This document shows positions 9,256 through 19,076 of a stretch of 64,000 nucleotides of DNA, piece by piece. Location: positions 62,001 to 126,000 of the forward strand of contig NZ_CP084092.1 of assembly GCF_020217425.1 (NCBI RefSeq), written 5' to 3'. A program made the translations under genes and the position numbers. The notes under the pieces were generated by a model. It saw only the letters and a list, made by a program, of their open reading frames with translations, did no database searches and had not been told where the DNA came from. Source of the DNA: Halomicrobium urmianum. GTDB lineage: Archaea; Halobacteriota; Halobacteria; Halobacteriales; Haloarculaceae. How positions within the stretch are numbered: the stretch's first letter is position 1; every line of letters starts with the position of its first letter.

Positions 9256-9388
9256 ACACTGGAGTATTCGGACCGGTGAGAAAAATCCCACTCACACCGG
9301 CCGCCGGGTCGTCCGATCCGCGACTGTCTCACTCGCGAGTCCCACACGCTCCGTATCTTTATGGGGATCGTCTGGATAGCGATAGAGA

Positions 9389-10237
9389 ATGGCAAGCCCC
9401 GACCGCAGCCGTCTCGTCCTCTTCGTCGGTATTCTGGTCGCCGCTGCAGTCGCCCTCCACGTCGTCTCCCGCCTCACTGCGACCAGCCCGATCGCGCTCG
9501 CGCCGGCGTACATGTTCTCCCCGTTGCTCGCGGGGCTCGCCGTCTGTCTCCGGGACGACGTTCCGCTGTCGGCGGTCGGACTCCGAGCCGGGCGGGTTCG
9601 GTGGCTCGCCGTCGCCGCGATCGGTGCGCTGCCGCTCGTCGGACTGACGCTCCTGATAGCGGTGGCCGTCCCCGGCGTCGGGTTCGATCCGACCGTCGAT
9701 CCGGTCCCGGGGATCGAACTACCGGCGGGTCTCGCCGGCGTGCTCGCGACGCTCGGTCTCGCGCTCGGACTCGGTGCCACGGTGAACGCGGTCTTCGCCT
9801 TCGGCGAGGAGTTCGGATGGCGTGGCTACCTCCTCTGGGAGCTGGCCCCGTGGGGATTCTGGAAGGCGTCGCTCGCCATCGGAACGCTGTGGGGTCTCTG
9901 GCACGCGCCGGTGATCGTCGCGGGCTACAACTACCCGTCCTTCCCGGTGATCGGGGTCGCCGCCATGACGGTCGCCTGCGTGTCGTTCTCGCCGGTGTAC
10001 ACGTATCTCGTCGTCCGCGCGGAGTCGGTGATCGCGGCGGCGCTGATCCACGGCGTGTTCAACGGTTCGGCCGGTATCGTTGTCGCCTACGCGGCCGCGG
10101 ACGGGGCCGTTCTCCGCGAACTGGTCGCGAGTCCGGTCGGCGCTGCTGGCGTGCTCGCGTTCGGGCTCGCGACGGGCTGGCTGGCGCTGACCGGCGTTCC
10201 GTCGCTGTCCCGTGCGTTCGCCGGCGGCGACGACTGA
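9389..10237 (+). CDS. CPBP-family intramembrane metalloprotease
   Basis: A 282-residue protein with about eight hydrophobic helices. The CPBP (Abi/CAAX protease) active-site motifs are all visible: EEFGWRGYLLW (EExxxR) near residue 141, LWHAPV (second motif His), and HGVFN (third motif His). Family members are membrane-embedded glutamic/metallo-proteases, some processing prenylated or bacteriocin-like peptides. The natural substrate here is unknown. A TATA-like ccgtatctttatgg (about 9352-9365) precedes the ATG. A second family member occurs at 61789-62667. Confidence 0.87.
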   Translation: MASPDRSRLVLFVGILVAAAVALHVVSRLTATSPIALAPAYMFSPLLAGLAVCLRDDVPLSAVGLRAGRVRWLAVAAIGALPLVGLTLLIAVAVPGVGFDPTVDPVPGIELPAGLAGVLATLGLALGLGATVNAVFAFGEEFGWRGYLLWELAPWGFWKASLAIGTLWGLWHAPVIVAGYNYPSFPVIGVAAMTVACVSFSPVYTYLVVRAESVIAAALIHGVFNGSAGIVVAYAAADGAVLRELVASPVGAAGVLAFGLATGWLALTGVPSLSRAFAGGDD

Positions 10238-10357
10238 CCTGCTGCTCGGCGGAGCGATTCCGGGATTCCCGCTGCTCCGGGACCCCGGCAGATCGGACAG
10301 GGCCTGTCACGGCTGCCAGCGAGTATCGTAAAGCGGCGGCTGTCCGTACGCGCTGCT

Positions 10358-10822
10358 ATGGCCGACGCCGAACGCGCTCTCGACCGTCTCGCTCGTGTCG
10401 CCGCCGTCCTCGCCGGTCTGGTCGGCGGGTACCACGTGCTCTCCCTGCTGGGTGCCTTCGGACCGGTCTCCTGTTCGACGAGCGTCGCGTCCAGCGGTGC
10501 CGAGAGCGCTAACGGTACCGTGACGACCACGACGACGACGGTCACCCGCGAGTGCGAGTCCGGGATCGACGCGCTCCTCGGGGCGGGCAGCGGGGGGAAC
10601 GCGTCGGTGCTGTTCTCCTGGTCGCTCGTGTTGCTCGTGCTCGTCGCCGCCGGCAGTTACGGCGCGTGGGCCGGCCACCGCTTCGTCACCTGGGCGGCCG
10701 TCGTCGTCGGCGCCGTCGTCACCGTCGTCGGCGCCTTCAGCATCGGGTGGTACTTCCTGCTCCCGACGGTGTTCCTGACGGTCGCGGCGACGGCCCGGTC
10801 CGTCGCTGCACGGCGGGCGTAG
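10358..10822 (+). CDS. Small haloarchaeal membrane protein, unknown function
   Basis: A 154-residue protein. One hydrophobic helix lies near residues 8-35, followed by a Ser/Thr-rich stretch with two cysteines (SCSTSVASS and RECESG) that may face outward. Three more helices run from about 85 to 145. The C-terminus is basic (ATARSVAARRA), as for a cytoplasmic tail. I recognise no functional motif. Coding is supported by the regular hydrophobic pattern and start-to-stop fit between neighbouring genes. Confidence 0.65.
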   Translation: MADAERALDRLARVAAVLAGLVGGYHVLSLLGAFGPVSCSTSVASSGAESANGTVTTTTTTVTRECESGIDALLGAGSGGNASVLFSWSLVLLVLVAAGSYGAWAGHRFVTWAAVVVGAVVTVVGAFSIGWYFLLPTVFLTVAATARSVAARRA

Positions 10823-10905
10823 CGCTCCTCTCGCCGCTTGCGGCCGCTTTCTCCCCGCGAGTCGGGCATCCAAATCCTCATGTGGGCGTAGTGCCGTCTC
10901 ACTCT

Positions 10906-12297
10906 ATGGCTAACCGGGAACGGAGTAGCGATGACGGACCACCGTCCGATCCGCAAGTGGTTCGCGACGAGCGGCTGTGTGACCTCCGTTCGGAGTTCGC
11001 CGGGACCGACGTCGACGGGCACTTCGCGCTCTTCTACGACTCCCGGGAGCTGCAGCTCCTCACCGCGGCGGCGTTCGTCCAGCGCGCGCTCGGGAGCGGG
11101 TACCGGTGTCTGTATCTGGCCGACGAGAACGCGATCGCCGACGTCAGGGCGGCGTTTCGCGACGCCGGCGTCGACGTGGCCGATCGCATCGCCGCCGGCG
11201 ACCTGGAGATCCGGGCGGCGGCCGACGTCTACCTCGAGGACGAGTTCGATCCCGACCGGCTGATCGACCGGCTGGAAACCGCGTACGAGCGGAGCCTCGA
11301 CGCCGAGTACGAGGGGTTCTGCGCGGCCGGGGAGAACACCTGGAGCTTCCGGACGGAGGCGTCGTTCGATTCGGTCCTCGAGTTCGAGCGCTCGTTCGAC
11401 GAGTGGTCCAGCGACGTGGCCGTCTCCACGCTCTGCCAGTACAGCCTCGACCGGTTCGACGAGGCGGCCGTCGCGAAGGCGATCCGGACGCACCCCTACG
11501 TGCTCTATCGGGGGACGCTCTGCGAGAACCCGTACTACGTCCCCGCTGCGGCGGAGTCCGGGTCCACCGACACCGGATCGGAGGCGGAGTTCATGCTCCA
11601 GCAGATGCGCGATCTCGCGCACCACCGCCGCCGGATCGAACGCGGGAGGGAGCGGTTCTCCGTCATCAACCGGGTGCTCCGGCACAACATCGCGAACGAC
11701 CTCAACGCGGTACTGGGGCGACTCGAACTCGCGCTGGACGACGACGACCTCGACCCCGAGACGCGAGCGCACGTCTCCAACGCGGTCCGGATCGCCGAAC
11801 GCATGGCCGACAGAGCGGACAAGGCCCGCCACGTCGAGCGGACGCTGTCGAACGCGACCCTCGAGGTCCGCCCCCTCGAAGCCGTCCTGGATGAGGCCCT
11901 CTCGAACGTCGCGATCGACCACCCCGACGCAGAGATCGCACTGTCGGGATCGACGCAGCGGGCGGTCCTGGCGGACGCGCACCTGGCGACGGCCGTCACG
12001 GAACTCCTCACGAACGCTATCGTCCACCAGGACGGCGAGCCGGTCACCGTCGACGTGACCGTCTCGGCGGTGACCGACAACTACGTGGCGGTTGCGGTCG
12101 AGAACCCCGGGCCGTCGATCCCCGAGAACGACCGGCGGGCGCTGAAGTCCGGCGGGGAGTCACGCCTCGATCACGGGAGCGGACTGGGACTGTGGCTGGT
12201 CAAGTGGATCGTCGAGAACTCCTGCGGCGAGTTCCGCCTCCCGGGCGGCGACGGGGACGGCAGTCGCGTCGAGATCAGGCTGCAGACCATCGAGTGA
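10906..12297 (+). CDS. MEDS-domain sensor histidine kinase
   Basis: A 463-residue kinase. An N-terminal MEDS domain (the DcmR-type sensory domain, about residues 35-210) shows HFALFYDSRELQLLTAAAFV and a RecA-like layout. A haloarchaeal HisKA-like segment follows with acceptor His260 in RVLRHNIANDLNAV, then a HATPase domain (TELLTNAIVHQDG, GSGLGLWLVKWIVENSCG). MEDS domains are thought to sense hydrocarbon derivatives or redox cofactors. The reading frame is open upstream of 10906, but that part overlaps the membrane-protein gene in another frame; the ATG chosen gives a typical N-terminus 25 nt after an AT-rich patch (ccaaatcctcatg). No paired regulator is adjacent. Confidence 0.88.
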   Translation: MANRERSSDDGPPSDPQVVRDERLCDLRSEFAGTDVDGHFALFYDSRELQLLTAAAFVQRALGSGYRCLYLADENAIADVRAAFRDAGVDVADRIAAGDLEIRAAADVYLEDEFDPDRLIDRLETAYERSLDAEYEGFCAAGENTWSFRTEASFDSVLEFERSFDEWSSDVAVSTLCQYSLDRFDEAAVAKAIRTHPYVLYRGTLCENPYYVPAAAESGSTDTGSEAEFMLQQMRDLAHHRRRIERGRERFSVINRVLRHNIANDLNAVLGRLELALDDDDLDPETRAHVSNAVRIAERMADRADKARHVERTLSNATLEVRPLEAVLDEALSNVAIDHPDAEIALSGSTQRAVLADAHLATAVTELLTNAIVHQDGEPVTVDVTVSAVTDNYVAVAVENPGPSIPENDRRALKSGGESRLDHGSGLGLWLVKWIVENSCGEFRLPGGDGDGSRVEIRLQTIE

Positions 12298-12372
12298 CTG
12301 CGGTCCGGACCGCGGTCGAACCGCGGTCCGAGGCGGGTCCTCGGAGACGCGCTCTCCCCGTCGCGGCGGCCC

Positions 12373-12472
12373 CGAGTGAGACGCACTCTCGCCCTCGCGG
12401 CGGCCTCGAGTGAGACTCGCGAGATCGCCGTCGCAGACGGGCAGATTGAAGGGCCTGTTCCCCGAGTGAGAC
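12373..12472. repeat. Three direct copies of CGAGTGAGAC upstream of the TRAM gene
   Basis: CGAGTGAGAC occurs at 12373-12382, 12407-12416 and 12463-12472, just before the TRAM-domain ORF at 12489. The third copy sits 16 bp from the start codon. It could be a regulatory iteron or a chance slippage repeat. Confidence 0.45.
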
Positions 12473-12488
12473 CTACGAGGATCTGTAT

Positions 12489-12923
12489 ATGGAGCTACCA
12501 GACGAACTACTGTGTGTCTTCAGCGCGGAAGTCAGCGAACAGGCGGACTCGTATCGCATCGAAATCCCCAAACGGGAGGTGCACACGGGCGACGTGGAAC
12601 CCGGTGCCGTCCACCGCGTCGCACTCTTCGCCACGGACTCGAACGACACGGCGCCCGAGGGTGCGTCGCGGGATCGGTCGGAGTCCCGGTCCGACCCCGA
12701 ACCCCGGACCGAACCCCGGCCGCCCGTCGAGGAGGGCGAACAGCGCACCGTCGACATCGAGGACATCGGCGAGCAGGGCGACGGCATCGCCCGCGTCGAG
12801 CGCGGCTTCGTCATCATCGTCCCCGACACGGAGCAGGGCGAACGCGTCACCATCGAGGTGACCGACGTCCAGCAGAACGTCGCCTTCGCGGAGGTCGTCG
12901 AGCGGGAGAACTACTACGTCTAG
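12489..12923 (+). CDS. TRAM-domain RNA-binding protein
   Basis: A 144-residue protein. Residues 1-55 form a short beta-rich region (FSAEVSEQADSYRIEIPKRE). A low-complexity Pro/Glu/Asp/Arg linker follows (about 58-82), and a TRAM domain at about 84-144 (EDIGEQGDGIARVERGFVII, then VTIEVTDVQQNVAFAEVV). Haloarchaea carry several small TRAM proteins, which elsewhere bind RNA and act as RNA chaperones or translation factors. The tail ENYYV is typical of this group. Three CGAGTGAGAC repeats precede it. The precise RNA target is unknown. Confidence 0.85.
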   Translation: MELPDELLCVFSAEVSEQADSYRIEIPKREVHTGDVEPGAVHRVALFATDSNDTAPEGASRDRSESRSDPEPRTEPRPPVEEGEQRTVDIEDIGEQGDGIARVERGFVIIVPDTEQGERVTIEVTDVQQNVAFAEVVERENYYV

Positions 12924-12950
12924 TCGGTCTCCTCCGGCCGCGACCGCCGG

Positions 12951-15071
12951 TCACTCGCTCGCCGTCGAGCGCACTACGACCGCGGCGTCGACGGTCACCG
13001 CCGTCTCGCCGTCGCCCGCGTCGGCGACGTCCGCTCCGGTGAGCAGGTCCGTCCCGGCGGTGTGATCGGGGAGCCTGACGGTCGCCTCGTCGGCCCCGAA
13101 GTGGAGGACGACGACCGCGCGGTCCTCGTCCGACTCCCGGGCGTACGCGACGACGCGGTCGGCAGCGCCCTCCTCGACCGTGACGTCCACTGGCGAAACC
13201 GACCCGTCGACGAGCGCCGACGTCGCATCACGGGTCGCCACCAGCCGCCGGTGGAACCGCCTGAGTTCCCCGTCCCCGTTCGTCCAGTTCATCTGGCCGC
13301 GGTACTCCGTCATCCCCGACTCCTGCCCGTAGTAGATCATCGGCAGCCCGGGCAGGGTGAACGTCGCCGCGGCGGCCGCCCGCAGCGCGTCGCGGCCGCA
13401 CTCGTCGAGGTACCGGTCCTCGTCGTGGTTCTCGACGTAGCGCATCTGGACGGAGTCCGGCGGGAAGCCCTCGCGCTCGCGGGCGCGGACGGCGTCCAGC
13501 ACCTCGCTCGCCGGCGCGTCGCCGTTGCCCACGTCGCGGAGCGCGTGGTACAGCGTCGTGTCGTAGTGGGCGTCGAACTCGCACTCGCCGAAATCGGGGT
13601 CCCGCGGCACCGTCTCGTCGAGCAGGAAGAACTCCTCGTCGACCTCGCGGACGCGGTCGCGGACCTCCTTCCAGACGCCGTGGGGGACGCCCCAGGCGAC
13701 GTCGCAGCGGAACCCGTCGACGACCGCGGCCCACTCCGAGACGACGTCGAGGACGTGGTCGCGGACGCCGAGCGCGTCGTAGTTCAGGTTCGGGAGCGAC
13801 CACCAGTTGAAGTAGTGGCGCGGCACGGCCTCCACCTCGCCGGCGTGGTCCTCGCGGACGTCCTCCGGGACGACGGCCTCGTCGGCGTCGACCCACTCGT
13901 ACCAGTCCCGGTAGGGTTCGACGCCGGCCGCGCTCAGCTGGTGGAACGGGTGGTCGGCCGAGGTGTGGTTGATCACCAGGTCGAAGACGACCCGGATGCC
14001 CGCGTCGTGGCAGGCCTCGACGAAGGCCTCGAACTCCTCGCGGGTGCCCAGATCCGGCGCGGTCGAGAAGTAGTCGATGATATCGTACCCATGTGGCCCG
14101 CCGGGGGTCTCGTCGCCGAGGACTGGGCTGAGCGCCTCCAGAACGGGCGTCAGCCAGACGACGTCGACGCCCAGGTCGTCGAGGTAGGGGACGCGGTCGG
14201 CCAGCCGGTCGAAGGTCGTCCTGGCGTCGCCGGCGAACGACCGGACGAAGATCTCGTACATCGTCGCGCCCTCGATCCACTCCGGCGGCTCGTTCAGCCG
14301 CTCGACCGTCCCGTCCTCGCCGATTGCCACCGCGTCGGCGACGCTGTGGCGCTCGCCGGCGGCCACGGCGTGGACCCGCACGGTCCCGTCGACGTCGGCG
14401 AGCGAGCAGCGGGCCTCGCGGCCGTCGACGTCGAGCGGGAGGTCGTCGTCCCGGTCGTCGACGTAGAACTCCACGTCGAGGTCGGCCGGCGTCGCGTCGC
14501 TACTGGGCGCGGGTCGCGGATCGGCCGTGAACGCGACCTCGGCGTCGGTCCCGGAGCCGTCGACGCGGGCGTCGAGTCGGACCCGCGGCCGGCGGGGACC
14601 GTCGACGGTCACCTGCTTCCGGACGCCGTTCTCGAAGTCCTCGCCGACGAGGAAGACGGCGTCGTGCTCGCCCGGCGGGAGCGGGCGCTCGAAGACGTAC
14701 GCATCGCCGCGACGGTCGGGCCGGTCGTCGCCGACGACCCACTCGTTCCACGGACCGACCACGTTCACCTCCGAGGGGTCGTGCTCCGGTAGCTGCTCGG
14801 CGTCGACCTCGAACCGCGCGGTGCTCCGGACGTCGGGGAACGCCCTGACGCGCTGGACGTGCGTCCCGTCGGGAGCGTCGAGTTCGACCCGATAGACGCC
14901 TGGTTCGTCGGGCACGAGGTGCTCGACCGGGCTGTCGCCCAGTTCGACGCCGCTGGCCTCGGGCGCGTCGGCGAGGCGCCACTGGTAGGACGCGCCGGGC
15001 TCCGGATCACGCGGCGCGAGTTCGACGTCCTCCCCGACCGCGACGAACCGCGGTGGACCAGGATGGTGCAT
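12951..15071 (-). CDS. Cytoplasmic GH13 alpha-amylase family glycosidase
   Basis: A 706-residue glycoside hydrolase family 13 enzyme without a signal peptide, so it probably acts inside the cell on imported maltodextrin or stored glucan. Two N-terminal beta-sandwich modules (about residues 1-95 and 95-180, E-set/CBM48-like, with VVGPWNEWV) precede the TIM barrel (about 275-600). All GH13 conserved regions are visible: region I DLVINHTS, region II DGFRCDVAW with nucleophile Asp457, region III LLDETV with acid Glu486, and region IV ENHDEDR with Asp550. It is divergent from the TrmB regulator and opens the sugar island (two GH15 enzymes, ABC importer). A neopullulanase or cyclodextrinase specificity is equally possible. 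Confidence 0.9.
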   Translation of the reverse strand: MHHPGPPRFVAVGEDVELAPRDPEPGASYQWRLADAPEASGVELGDSPVEHLVPDEPGVYRVELDAPDGTHVQRVRAFPDVRSTARFEVDAEQLPEHDPSEVNVVGPWNEWVVGDDRPDRRGDAYVFERPLPPGEHDAVFLVGEDFENGVRKQVTVDGPRRPRVRLDARVDGSGTDAEVAFTADPRPAPSSDATPADLDVEFYVDDRDDDLPLDVDGREARCSLADVDGTVRVHAVAAGERHSVADAVAIGEDGTVERLNEPPEWIEGATMYEIFVRSFAGDARTTFDRLADRVPYLDDLGVDVVWLTPVLEALSPVLGDETPGGPHGYDIIDYFSTAPDLGTREEFEAFVEACHDAGIRVVFDLVINHTSADHPFHQLSAAGVEPYRDWYEWVDADEAVVPEDVREDHAGEVEAVPRHYFNWWSLPNLNYDALGVRDHVLDVVSEWAAVVDGFRCDVAWGVPHGVWKEVRDRVREVDEEFFLLDETVPRDPDFGECEFDAHYDTTLYHALRDVGNGDAPASEVLDAVRAREREGFPPDSVQMRYVENHDEDRYLDECGRDALRAAAAATFTLPGLPMIYYGQESGMTEYRGQMNWTNGDGELRRFHRRLVATRDATSALVDGSVSPVDVTVEEGAADRVVAYARESDEDRAVVVLHFGADEATVRLPDHTAGTDLLTGADVADAGDGETAVTVDAAVVVRSTASE

Positions 15072-15332
15072 GGCGGCGCGTCGTGGTGCTGGTACTTACG
15101 TGTTTACAAAAATCTCGAAACTACGAGGTATATTTTCATCCTAGATTAATCATAGCCCGGGCCGCGGCGAGCACAGCAGGGCGACTCTGCGGACCAGCGC
15201 GGCCGATCGGTCGACAGAGACGGCGCGACGTCCGGGAGAACGACCGGCCGGGAACGAGTGACGAAATATCACGTTTAAGACGGTGGGACGCGAAAGGCGG
15301 GCAACGGATAACAGCCGGATTGGAGCACGCAC
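15072..15332. promoter_or_regulatory. Divergent promoter region, amylase / trmB
   Basis: AT-rich runs at about 15108-15150 (minus-strand TATA-like gaaaatatacc) fit the amylase promoter. gtgacgaaatatcacgtttaag at about 15258-15279 fits the trmB promoter and contains a short inverted repeat GTGA-N7-TCAC. I could not find a clean match to the published Halobacterium TrmB site. Confidence 0.45.
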
Positions 15333-16436
15333 ATGTCATCAGACACGCTCAGCGAGCAGGAGATCGTCGAACAGCTGGAGCAGTTCGGACTCTCGGAGAA
15401 GGAGATCGACACCTACCTCGCGATCCTCGACAACGGGGAGGCGAAGGCGAGCACCATCGCCGACGAGACCGGCGTCTCGAAGCGCTACGTCTACAGCCTC
15501 AGCGAGGACCTGGAGGACCGGGGGTTCGTCGACGTGAACGACCACGTCGTCCCCACGACCATCGAGGCGCGGCCGCCCGAGGAGACCATCTCGCGGATGA
15601 CCAGTCAGCTCGAGACGCTCGGGCCGGCGCTGGCCGACCGGTTCACGCGCTCGGACACGTCCTCGCAGGAGTTCGAGGTCATCAAGTCCCGGGTCACGGT
15701 GCTCAAGCGCATCAGGGAGTACCTCGCCGAGGCCGAGCAGGAGCTGGCGCTGACGATTCCCCAGTCCCAGCTCGACGAGATCGAGGACGAACTGCGCGCC
15801 GCCGCCGACCGCGACGTGCTCGGGCTCCTCATCGTCAACACCGTCGACGCGGACGGTCCCGTCGACACCGAGGAACTGGAGGGCATCGCCAGCGTCGTCA
15901 GGGTCAGCGAGCAGGCGATGCCGGTCCTGCTGACGGTCGACAACGAGCTCGGCCTGTTCGCCCCGCTCGAGATGGTGCTCCGATCGAACACAGACAACCG
16001 ATCGATCGCCTTCACCCAGGAGCAGCTCGTCCCCGTGCTGGTCACGTCCTTCCTGGGCAACTACTGGGCGCTGGCCGAGGAGATCTACGTCCGCAACCCG
16101 CCGGCGCTGCCCCGGACGTTCGGCAGCTTCCGCAACGCCGTCCACGCGGCCACGGTCTACCTCCGCGACGACGTGGCCATCGAGGCCACGGCCGAGGTCA
16201 GGCCCGCGCAGGGCAGCGAGTACGTGACGTCGGACGACGCCGACTTCGAGACCGTCTCCGGCCGGGTCGTCGACACGACGCAGGGGCTCGTCGAACCGAC
16301 GTCCAGCGGCTTCGCCTCCGAGCACTCGTTCGTCCTCGACCGCGACGGCGAGCGGATCAGCGTGGGCGGTTTCGGCGCCTTCACGGAGGACTACGAGGCG
16401 CGCGAGGTCACGCTGGAGTACGCCGACGAGAGCTGA
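15333..16436 (+). CDS. trmB: TrmB-family sugar-responsive transcriptional regulator
   Basis: A 367-residue regulator. The N-terminal winged HTH (about 15-80: FGLSEKEIDTYLAILDNGEA, then SKRYVYSLSEDLEDRG) is the TrmB-type DNA-binding domain. A short coiled linker follows (about 90-115), and the C-terminal domain of about 240 residues is the sugar-binding part found in full-length TrmB proteins. TrmB homologues sense glucose or maltose/trehalose and switch sugar transport and catabolism genes. Its position between the alpha-amylase and two glucoamylases, close to a sugar ABC importer, makes local control of this island very likely. Ligand and operator are not determinable here. Confidence 0.9.
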   Translation: MSSDTLSEQEIVEQLEQFGLSEKEIDTYLAILDNGEAKASTIADETGVSKRYVYSLSEDLEDRGFVDVNDHVVPTTIEARPPEETISRMTSQLETLGPALADRFTRSDTSSQEFEVIKSRVTVLKRIREYLAEAEQELALTIPQSQLDEIEDELRAAADRDVLGLLIVNTVDADGPVDTEELEGIASVVRVSEQAMPVLLTVDNELGLFAPLEMVLRSNTDNRSIAFTQEQLVPVLVTSFLGNYWALAEEIYVRNPPALPRTFGSFRNAVHAATVYLRDDVAIEATAEVRPAQGSEYVTSDDADFETVSGRVVDTTQGLVEPTSSGFASEHSFVLDRDGERISVGGFGAFTEDYEAREVTLEYADES

Positions 16437-16615
16437 TTCCGTAGCGGACCGGGAATCTCGCCGCTGTTCTCTCTGCCGCCGCAGTTCCGACAGCGCCCGC
16501 GACCAGCGCCGCGTGTGCCGGTGATCGATCGGTCGCCACCGTCTGGATGAAGTATGAAGTAATCGTTCCTTACGACTTCAGAAACAGTTAAGGGACTGAT
16601 CGCACACCCACCGGT

Positions 16616-19018
16616 ATGACTCGCAGCGAGGCGTCGACTGCGTCGTCCCGGCCGACGTGGACCGTCGGCGAGAAGTACGGGTTCGGTACCGCCTGCGACC
16701 ACGGCGACGCGGACCCGTCCCGCGTCTGGTTCACGCTGACCGATGGCGCCGTCACCGAGGCGCGGTTCCCCCGAATCGACGTGATGAGCGTCCGGACGGT
16801 GGACTTCGTCGTCGCGGACGACGGCGGATACGCCGTCCGCACGCTCCGGGAGCGCCGGGACCTGCCGACGCGCGTCGAGCGGGAGTGCACGGCGACGCGC
16901 GACGACGCGCTCTGCTTCCGCCAGCGCGCCCGCCCGTCCGACGACCGCGACTGGGAACTGACCGTCGAGCACGCCGCGCGTCCCGACGAGGACGCGCTCC
17001 TGCTGGACGTGACCTTCGAGGGCGATGGGTACGACTGCTATGCCGTCGTCGACCCCGCGCTCGCCGGGCACCTCGACCACGACGTCGCTCACGCCCGCGA
17101 GGACGCGCTGCTGGCCCGCTACGACCCGCCGGCGGACCTCGATCCGGCGTTCGCGACCGAGTCCGGCGACGCCGTCGCCGCGGCGCTGGGCGTCGCGAGC
17201 GCCGGCGGGTTCGACTGGACGACGGCGGACGTCCGCGGCGGCGACGTCGAGACGGCGCTCCGAGAGAACGGCGCATCCGACCGTCGCCGGACGGAGGCGC
17301 GGGGCGACGTCGTCCTCGCGGGTCGACTGGCGAGCGACGACGCGACGCTGGCGATCGGGTTCGACGACGACGGGGACGACGAGGCGGCGCTGCGGACCGC
17401 GGAGGCGGCGCTAGCCGACTCCTTCGAGGACGCGAAGTCGGGCTACGTCGAGTCGTGGCAGTCGTACCTGGACGGGATCGCGGTTCCCGACAGCGTCGCC
17501 GACGACCCGGACCTGCTGGCCCAGTACCGGACCGCGGCGATGGTGCTGAAGGCCGCCGACTCCAAGCGGTTCCCCGGGGCCGGCGTCGCCAGTCCGTCCG
17601 TCCCGTGGGGCGACGCCGTCGACGCCACCGAGCCGAGCGACTACGGCTACAACTTCGTCTGGTCGCGCGACCTCTATCAGACGTTCACGGCGTTCGAGGC
17701 GGCCGGGGACGCCGAGAGCGCCGTCGACGCGACGGAGTACCTCTTCGAGTACCAGCAGCGCGAGGACGGCTTCGTCCCGCAGAACACCTACCTCGACGGC
17801 CGCACCCGCTGGGGCGGGGAACAGATGGACGAGATCGCGTTCCCGCTGGTGATGGCCCACCAGCTGGCGGCCCGCCACGGCTACGACCTCGCGGCGGCCG
17901 GGTACGACTACGAGGACGTCGAGAAGTCCGCCGACTACGTGACGGCGAACGGGCCCCGGACCGAGCAGGAGCGCTGGGAGGAGGAGGCCGGCTACTCGCC
18001 CGCCACGACGGCCGCGGAGATCGCGGGGCTGGTCTGCGCCGCCCACCTGGCCGTCGACGCGAGGGAGGACGCCGACGCGATCGCCTACCTCGGGATGGCC
18101 GACCACTGGGTCCGGCGGCTCGTCGACTGGCACGCCACGGAGACGGGGACGGAGCGGCACAGGAACACCCCGTACTTCGTCCGGATCACCGACGACGGCG
18201 ACCCGGACGCCGGGGCGCTGCGCACCCACAACAACGGCGGCGGCACCCTCGACGAGCGCAACGTCCTCGACGGCGGCTTCCTCGAGCTCGTCCGGCTGGG
18301 GGTCCTGCCGGCCGACCACGAGGCGGTCCGCAACACCGTCGCGGAGTACGACGCCGACGTCATGGTCGAGACGCCCCACGGCCCGGCGTGGTACCGCTAC
18401 ACCGGGGACGGCTACGGCGAGAAGCGGACCCAGCCCGGCGCGCCCTGGCAGCCCGACATGACCGGGCAGGGCCGGCTCTGGCCGTTCTTCACCGGCGAGC
18501 GCGGCGAGTACGAACTCCGGCTGGACGACCCGGACTTCGACCCGGAGCGCCTGCTGGAGACGCTCTCGGAGTTCGCCAACGCAGGACGGATGCTCCCCGA
18601 GCAGGTGTGGGACAGGCCCGGCGAGAACGACTTCGGCTGGGAGTTCGGCGAGGGGACCTCCAGCGCGACGCCGCTGTTGTGGACAAACGCCCAGTTCGTC
18701 CGCCTCGCGTGGAGCGTCGACGCCGGCGACCCGGTCGAGACGCCCGCCGTCGTCGCGGACCGCTACGGCGAGTCCGGCCCCGACGACGGCCCCGACCTCG
18801 ACGTGACGATCGAACGCGCCGGCGACTGCGCTCGCGTCACCGGTGCCACGACCGGCGAGGAAGTAGTCGTGAAGACCCGCCAGCGGACGGTCAGCCGCGA
18901 CGGCGGCGACGTCGACGTGTCCGTCCCCGCCGACGAGGGCGAGCGCGTCGTCGTCGTCGCGGCGAACGGCGCTCCCCCGACCGTCGCGACGAGCGTCGAG
19001 TACGAAACCGTCTGGTGA
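16616..19018 (+). CDS. GH15 glucoamylase / glucodextranase-like enzyme, full length
   Basis: An 800-residue GH15 protein. The N-terminal beta-sandwich domain (about 1-270, galactose-mutarotase-like) begins WTVGEKYGFGTACDHGDADP, a hallmark of bacterial/archaeal glucoamylases. The (alpha/alpha)6 catalytic domain (about 290-690) has YNFVWSRDLYQTF, the likely general acid in QERWEEEAGYSP, and the likely general base in MLPEQVWD. A short C-terminal beta domain follows (about 715-800). It would release glucose from the non-reducing end of dextrins. No signal peptide is seen, so the action is intracellular. The promoter has a TATA-like cagttaaggg at about 16584. It is followed 58 bp later by the second GH15 gene. 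Confidence 0.9.
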   Translation: MTRSEASTASSRPTWTVGEKYGFGTACDHGDADPSRVWFTLTDGAVTEARFPRIDVMSVRTVDFVVADDGGYAVRTLRERRDLPTRVERECTATRDDALCFRQRARPSDDRDWELTVEHAARPDEDALLLDVTFEGDGYDCYAVVDPALAGHLDHDVAHAREDALLARYDPPADLDPAFATESGDAVAAALGVASAGGFDWTTADVRGGDVETALRENGASDRRRTEARGDVVLAGRLASDDATLAIGFDDDGDDEAALRTAEAALADSFEDAKSGYVESWQSYLDGIAVPDSVADDPDLLAQYRTAAMVLKAADSKRFPGAGVASPSVPWGDAVDATEPSDYGYNFVWSRDLYQTFTAFEAAGDAESAVDATEYLFEYQQREDGFVPQNTYLDGRTRWGGEQMDEIAFPLVMAHQLAARHGYDLAAAGYDYEDVEKSADYVTANGPRTEQERWEEEAGYSPATTAAEIAGLVCAAHLAVDAREDADAIAYLGMADHWVRRLVDWHATETGTERHRNTPYFVRITDDGDPDAGALRTHNNGGGTLDERNVLDGGFLELVRLGVLPADHEAVRNTVAEYDADVMVETPHGPAWYRYTGDGYGEKRTQPGAPWQPDMTGQGRLWPFFTGERGEYELRLDDPDFDPERLLETLSEFANAGRMLPEQVWDRPGENDFGWEFGEGTSSATPLLWTNAQFVRLAWSVDAGDPVETPAVVADRYGESGPDDGPDLDVTIERAGDCARVTGATTGEEVVVKTRQRTVSRDGGDVDVSVPADEGERVVVVAANGAPPTVATSVEYETVW

Positions 19019-19076
19019 ATAAGTACGAACTACAATTACAACAGATTTTAAGCAACGTGGCGCGTCCGTCACGCCA

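Noticed and set aside
10552..10905. N-terminal extension of the MEDS kinase
   Set aside because: Arg-rich frame overlapping the 10358-10822 membrane-protein gene; the MEDS domain begins after 10906.
15072..19076. Clean TrmB operators (TACT-N7/8-GAGTA) near the sugar genes
   Set aside because: I found only partial matches (GTAC/TTAG-like elements), not a convincing repeated site.
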